Part shown: piece after piece, positions 6,030-9,243 of the stretch | Position numbering within the stretch: position 1 is the stretch's first letter | Layout: the number at the start of each line of letters is the position of its first letter | Assembly: GCA_019894815.1 (NCBI GenBank) | Contig: JAGXNU010000007.1 | Coordinates: forward strand, 11,120 to 20,362 | Direction: 5' to 3' | Source of the DNA: Promethearchaeota archaeon | Lineage (GTDB): Archaea; Asgardarchaeota; Lokiarchaeia; Sigyniarchaeales; SOKP01 | DNA: 9,243 nt | Position numbers and translations under genes: made by a program | Notes under the pieces: model-generated | Seen by the model: only the letters and a program-made list of their open reading frames with translations | Databases searched by the model: none | Told to the model about the DNA's origin: nothing

Positions 6030-7181
6030 TCATAACATTAATATGAATTTTTCAATCCTATCAAAAGCTTCAACTAATTGACTATATGCTGTTGCATAGG
6101 ATATTCTTATTCTATCTTCAGAATAAGAGCCAAAGACATTTCCAGGTACTATAGCAACTCCCTTTTCTCTCATGACTCTTTCTGAAAATTCAGCGCCGTT
6201 CATATTGAACCCTGAGACCGAGGGCATTATATAAAATGCTCCTTTAGGTTTAACCACATCAAAATTTAATTCCTTTAGACGCTCATGAACAAATAATCTG
6301 CGTTTATTAAAACTCTCCAAAATATTATCAAAAAAATGCTGGTCCATTTTTAAAGCTTCCAAAAATCCATATTGAGCAGCATGATTTGTTCCCGCCGCAG
6401 TGTATTGATGATATTTCTCCATTAAATCTATAATTTCTTTTTTAGCGACCACGTATCCCAATCTAAAACCAGTTGCAGAATACAACTTAGACATTGCATT
6501 TATTGTTACTGTTCTATCAAACATTCCGTCAAAGGAAGCAGGGCTTGCATGTTTAAAACCATCATATAAGTAATTTTCATATACTTCATCTGATATTAGA
6601 TATAAATCATATTCTTTTACTAATTCAATGATTTTTTTTAACTCCTCAGAATTCATGGCATGTCCGGTTGGATTATTTGGAGAATTGATTAAAATTGCTT
6701 TTGTTTTATCAGTTATTGCTCTTTCCATGGCTTCAATATTTGTACTAAAGTCATCATTCCTCCTAATTTCAATCACTTTGACCCCAAAAAATAAAGAACA
6801 ATAGAAATAGGATATGAAATTTGGAGATGATAAAATGAGCTCATCACCAGGATTAAATAAAGTAGCATAAGCGAGTGTTAGTGCCTGAGAACCGCCATTA
6901 CTTAGAATAATATTCTCATTCCAATTAGATTGAATGTTATTAAATCGTTTTAACTTTGTTTCTATCTCTTGTAGAAGTTCTGGAATTCCCCTGGTTGGCG
7001 CATAACAAGTGATATTATTACGCAAGGCATTGATATTGCCTTCTATAGCAGGATCTGGTGTTGAAAAATCGGGTTGACCAATACCTAGACTAATAATATC
7101 TTTTTTTCCTGCTGCGAGATCCATTAGTTCCCGAATTTTAGATCGTGGAGCCTTTGCCACTTTATTAGATAATTCTTTCAT
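6030..7181 (-). CDS. PLP-dependent class I aminotransferase (aspartate/aromatic type)
   Basis: A fold-type I aminotransferase that moves an amino group between an amino acid and a 2-oxo acid, probably in cytosolic amino-acid metabolism. Numbered from the start chosen here (383 residues), it has GQPDF (35-39), NNPTG (169-173, the PLP-binding Asn) and SDEVYE (197-202, with D198 and Y201). The Schiff-base lysine is K232 in MSKLYSATGFRLGY. R359 in RIRISYA is the arginine that holds the substrate carboxylate. All catalytic residues are present and the length is normal. Exact substrate cannot be read: aspartate, aromatic, alanine or kynurenine transaminases share these motifs. A longer reading frame starts at 7217. 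The 7181 ATG is preferred because KELSNKV at the N-terminus is typical of the family, GGGTG lies eight bases before it, and a TATA box at 7223-7230 puts the transcript start after 7217. It appears to have its own promoter, separate from the GTPase gene. Confidence 0.93.
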   Translation of the reverse strand: MKELSNKVAKAPRSKIRELMDLAAGKKDIISLGIGQPDFSTPDPAIEGNINALRNNITCYAPTRGIPELLQEIETKLKRFNNIQSNWNENIILSNGGSQALTLAYATLFNPGDELILSSPNFISYFYCSLFFGVKVIEIRRNDDFSTNIEAMERAITDKTKAILINSPNNPTGHAMNSEELKKIIELVKEYDLYLISDEVYENYLYDGFKHASPASFDGMFDRTVTINAMSKLYSATGFRLGYVVAKKEIIDLMEKYHQYTAAGTNHAAQYGFLEALKMDQHFFDNILESFNKRRLFVHERLKELNFDVVKPKGAFYIMPSVSGFNMNGAEFSERVMREKGVAIVPGNVFGSYSEDRIRISYATAYSQLVEAFDRIEKFILML

Positions 7182-7189
7182 ATAAGAAG

Positions 7190-7194
7190 CACCC
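7190..7194 (-). promoter_or_regulatory. Ribosome binding site (GGGTG) of the aminotransferase gene
   Basis: GGGTG on the minus strand sits eight bases before the ATG at 7181 and is close to the archaeal GGTG core. The alternative ATG at 7217 has no such site, so this decides the start. Confidence 0.4.
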
Positions 7195-7222
7195 TTTTGA
7201 TGATAATTAAAGGTCATACTAT

Positions 7223-7230
7223 TTTATAAA
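7223..7230 (-). promoter_or_regulatory. TATA box of the aminotransferase gene
   Basis: TTTATAAA within a longer AT stretch matches the archaeal TATA consensus. With the usual 25-base offset the transcript would start near 7198, downstream of the ATG at 7217 and about 17 bases before the ATG at 7181. Confidence 0.45.
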
Positions 7231-7317
7231 TATAGAGATATTGAAACTGCTTTGTTTTATCTGATAAATAAGTGCATTTTTACCATACAATACTTAAACT
7301 AAGAATTAAATAGTTAC

Positions 7318-7854
7318 TCATTGGTTTTCAAGAATCTGATATACAAGTGTTTTAAAGGCGCTATTTACATTTTCTCCAAATTTCGCACTTGTTTCAATGA
7401 ATTTACTGGCTTTTATTTTTTCAGCTAATTTATCTCCATCGCTGGTTTGAATCACCCTCTGTTCATTCAAGTCACTTTTATTGCCAATTAATAAATATAC
7501 GCCCTCTTTTTTAACATATTTTTTAAAATCATTCAGCCATTTCGACTCAATATTCTCAAAAGTGGAGGCTCGGGTGATATCATAAACCAATAAAGCACCA
7601 ACACATCCTTGATAATATAAACTTCTTACAACATTATATTTTTCTTGCCCTGCTAAATCCCAGACAATCAATCTGACTTTAGCGTTTAATTCATCTAAGA
7701 TTACATCTTTACGGATGATATTTGCTCCTAAAGTTGGTTTATAATCTTCTTGAAACGTAGTTTCAACAAACTGACTTATTAATGATGTCTTACCAACTGC
7801 AGCATCACCTAGAAGCGTAATTTTAAAAACATATTCACGTTCTTCATTCATCAT
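7318..7854 (-). CDS. Rab-like small GTPase (Ras superfamily)
   Basis: A 178-residue single-domain GTPase of eukaryotic type. All five G boxes are intact: G1 GDAAVGKTS (16-24), G2 threonine T41 in the switch I segment YKPTLG, G3 WDLAGQE (65-71, catalytic Q70), G4 NKSD (125-128) and G5 TSAK (155-158). The stretch around RSLYYQG and GALLVYDITRASTFENI (78-102) is strongly Rab-like. Such proteins switch between GTP and GDP forms to recruit effectors and are abundant in Asgard archaea. The C-terminus stops at LENQ directly after the last helix. There is no hypervariable tail and no prenylatable cysteine, so lipid anchoring of the eukaryotic kind is unlikely. The first two codons are both ATG, so the start may be 7854 or 7851. 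The V4R/Bet3-like gene lies 86 bases upstream on the same strand with no T tract between, which suggests co-transcription. The aminotransferase downstream has its own promoter. Confidence 0.95.
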   Translation of the reverse strand: MMNEEREYVFKITLLGDAAVGKTSLISQFVETTFQEDYKPTLGANIIRKDVILDELNAKVRLIVWDLAGQEKYNVVRSLYYQGCVGALLVYDITRASTFENIESKWLNDFKKYVKKEGVYLLIGNKSDLNEQRVIQTSDGDKLAEKIKASKFIETSAKFGENVNSAFKTLVYQILENQ

Positions 7855-7940
7855 ACAATCAGGTTTTAGATTTTTTAGTAAATAAAATCATAAATTTTGC
7901 TCTTTATTTTTCTTTGACTTTTGTTTTTATTAATGTTTCG

Positions 7941-8534
7941 TCAAATCTCATTTTTATTTCTTTTTTCAATATTCAAGATCATTGTAAAAGTATTATGTGT
8001 TGGATCAAAAACATTTTCTTTTGTTACTTCTGAAATGATGGAATAATCTGAAGAAAGGGTCTTTTCTAATGAATGAATTAAGAAACCTCTGAATAAATCA
8101 CAAGAAACTCCAATTTCAGAACAAAAAACGCATTTTTTAACTAATATCACATATTGGTTTTCGCTCTTTTCCTTAATTTGGACATCCCAATTAGTTTTTA
8201 TTAATTCGTTTATTTCAGAAATTATTTCTGTAAAACTTTTACCATATGGAAACAAGTAAAATGAAAATTTTCTTCCAATCTCATAAAGTAACTGATTAGA
8301 TTCATATAAAAGACAATTTTGTGCTGCAATTAGCTTCTTAAAGGAAAAAAAATCTATCTTACCCTCTGGATTAACGACTCTTGTGTCCTTCAACTCCATT
8401 AATTCTGCTTCTCTTAAGATAGACTTCATACCATCATAATCAAGGGAATCTAAATAAGCTTGCAATAACGCGGTTATAACACTATTTTTTACTGTCCCTT
8501 TGTAATCTCCAATTAAATCAGAATTATCAGTCAT
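7941..8534 (-). CDS. V4R/Bet3-fold-like protein of unknown function
   Basis: I do not recognise this 197-residue protein as a named family. Its C-terminal half looks like the V4R (4-vinyl reductase) domain, whose fold is shared with TRAPP Bet3 and heme-NO binding domains. The pattern CDLFRGFLIHSLEKTL (145-160), then a strand with ISEVT (167-171), then a final strand TFTMILNIE (182-190) follows the usual cysteine-start, amphipathic helix and E-containing strand order. Residues 12-48 are helical, and LLYEIGRKFSFYLFP (82-96) resembles the helix where these proteins carry an LxxxG motif. Cysteines 135, 138 and 145 cluster where V4R domains often bind metal or ligand, but the later domain cysteines are missing. 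No signal peptide or membrane helix is present. It precedes the Rab-like GTPase gene in the same direction by 86 bases. A regulatory or scaffold role for that GTPase is an inference from fold resemblance and gene order only. Confidence 0.65.
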   Translation of the reverse strand: MTDNSDLIGDYKGTVKNSVITALLQAYLDSLDYDGMKSILREAELMELKDTRVVNPEGKIDFFSFKKLIAAQNCLLYESNQLLYEIGRKFSFYLFPYGKSFTEIISEINELIKTNWDVQIKEKSENQYVILVKKCVFCSEIGVSCDLFRGFLIHSLEKTLSSDYSIISEVTKENVFDPTHNTFTMILNIEKRNKNEI

Positions 8535-8660
8535 GAATCGAAAAAATCACTTGTAATATGAGATGGAATCAAATTTGAATAATAATTTCCATTCTTACTA
8601 TCTTAAGTCGTGTTAAAGCTTTTAAGATTTATTTTTTAACTGGACTTTAGTCAAATAAAT

Positions 8661-8713
8661 AAAAAAAGATCTTAAGATTTTAAAATGCTTAAAAAAGATT
8701 AAATTAAAAAAAA
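8661..8713 (-). terminator. Triple T-tract terminator after the radical SAM gene
   Basis: On the minus strand T8 (8706-8713), T6 (8691-8696) and T7 (8661-8667) follow the stop codon at 8717. This separates the radical SAM gene from the V4R/Bet3-like and GTPase pair. The rest of the gap to 8535 contains only AT-rich sequence where the promoter of that pair should lie; no clear TATA element stood out. Confidence 0.6.
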
Positions 8714-8716
8714 GGT

Positions 8717-9243
8717 TTATTCCTCTATTGTTTCTAACAATTCCTTAATTTCTGCTTGGATAACTTCTGCTTTCTTGGCTTCTTCGCCTTGGATCGCTAA
8801 TGCCTTCTCTATCCCCTCACGATGTAGCGTATTCATGGCGCAGAATGGAACTTCGAGCACTTTACTATTGTCATTTGGATCTATTACACCATAATGGACT
8901 AAACATTGACAAATTCTATCGAGATCAAAATTGTATGCGTCCTGAAAGTGCATGGCACTTACTAAAAGATTACGAGTGTGTAAAAAGTTAGCCGCAGACG
9001 ATAGATTTGGTGCCATTACTAAACGAGCAAATCCTTGGAATGTTTTACTTGTCAAAACCTTTGTAGGGTTTTTAACATAACGCATTGAACCAGCAAGATA
9101 ATATGCCTTCATCATTTGGCGATATCCTAAGCTTGTCATATCATCGATAAACTTACCAATGGTATTGGGAACGGCTCCTAAATCTTCAAGATTTATATTC
9201 TTTAAAAACCCAGTTGGTTTTGGTATTTCTTGTTTCTGTACCA
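8717..9243 (-). CDS. C-terminus of a radical SAM protein resembling tetraether lipid synthase (partial)
   Basis: The frame is open to the right edge, so this is the last 174 codons of a longer gene; the internal ATG at 9139 is not its start. The segment MHFQDAYNFDLDRICQC (about 97-113), HYGV (116-119) and PFCAMNTLHREGIEKA (about 132-147) matches my memory of the tail of the MJ0619/Tes family. There it reads roughly NFDLERV-RC, IHYATPDGR, IPFC-YN. Tes is a radical SAM enzyme that joins two archaeal lipid chains to make membrane-spanning tetraethers. The radical SAM CxxxCxxC core would lie outside the window and cannot be checked. The chain ends in a charged helix (EEAKKAEVIQAEIKELLETIEE region). 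The spacer between HYG and PFC is longer and more polar than I expect for Tes, so a paralogous radical SAM protein is the main alternative. Confidence 0.55.
   Translation of the reverse strand, partial: VQKQEIPKPTGFLKNINLEDLGAVPNTIGKFIDDMTSLGYRQMMKAYYLAGSMRYVKNPTKVLTSKTFQGFARLVMAPNLSSAANFLHTRNLLVSAMHFQDAYNFDLDRICQCLVHYGVIDPNDNSKVLEVPFCAMNTLHREGIEKALAIQGEEAKKAEVIQAEIKELLETIEE

Noticed and set aside
8800..8991. Plus-strand reading frame of 63 codons
   Set aside because: It lies antisense within the radical SAM gene and has no recognisable pattern or ribosome site.

Overview
This AT-rich window most likely comes from an Asgard archaeon of the Lokiarchaeia type that encodes selenocysteine. The evidence is the combination of genes. 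There is an archaeal-type phosphoseryl-tRNA(Sec) kinase (PSTK), an archaeal two-ring CDC48/VAT ATPase, a Rab-like small GTPase of eukaryotic type, and the C-terminal end of a radical SAM protein resembling tetraether lipid synthase. Initiation signals (a TTG start, short GAGG- or GGGTG-type ribosome sites, TATA-like elements) and T-tract terminators are also archaeal. The taxonomic call is inference: no rRNA or tRNA gene was found to confirm it.

Layout. At 1-835 (+) the last codons of an unidentified gene overlap PSTK. At 980-3265 (+) lies CDC48, ending in a proteasome-docking HbYX tail, followed by T-tract terminators. At 3362-4570 (+) is an M24 metallopeptidase-fold protein with all five metal ligands but without the usual catalytic histidines. 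A short convergent gap leads to a minus-strand gene at 4606-5076 for a GRAM/PH-like domain plus zinc ribbon. It is divergent from a LURP-one-related (tubby-like) gene at 5286-5825. The 209-bp divergent gap holds a perfect 8-bp inverted repeat and a GC hairpin.

From 6030 to the right edge every gene is on the minus strand. These are a PLP-dependent aminotransferase (6030-7181), a Rab-like GTPase (7318-7854), a protein resembling the V4R/Bet3 fold (7941-8534), and a radical SAM C-terminus cut by the window edge (8717-9243). The V4R/Bet3-like and GTPase genes are only 86 bp apart with no terminator-like T tract between them, whereas strong T tracts separate them from the radical SAM gene. They therefore look like a two-gene unit.

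Together the genes cover selenocysteine biosynthesis, ATP-driven protein unfolding, peptide/amino-acid metabolism, membrane-lipid synthesis and small-GTPase signalling. No mobile element, CRISPR array or RNA gene was seen. No gene-free stretch exceeds about 210 bases. The most interesting pairing is the Rab-like GTPase with a protein whose C-terminal half resembles the fold shared by V4R domains and TRAPP Bet3, because TRAPP is a Rab exchange factor in eukaryotes.
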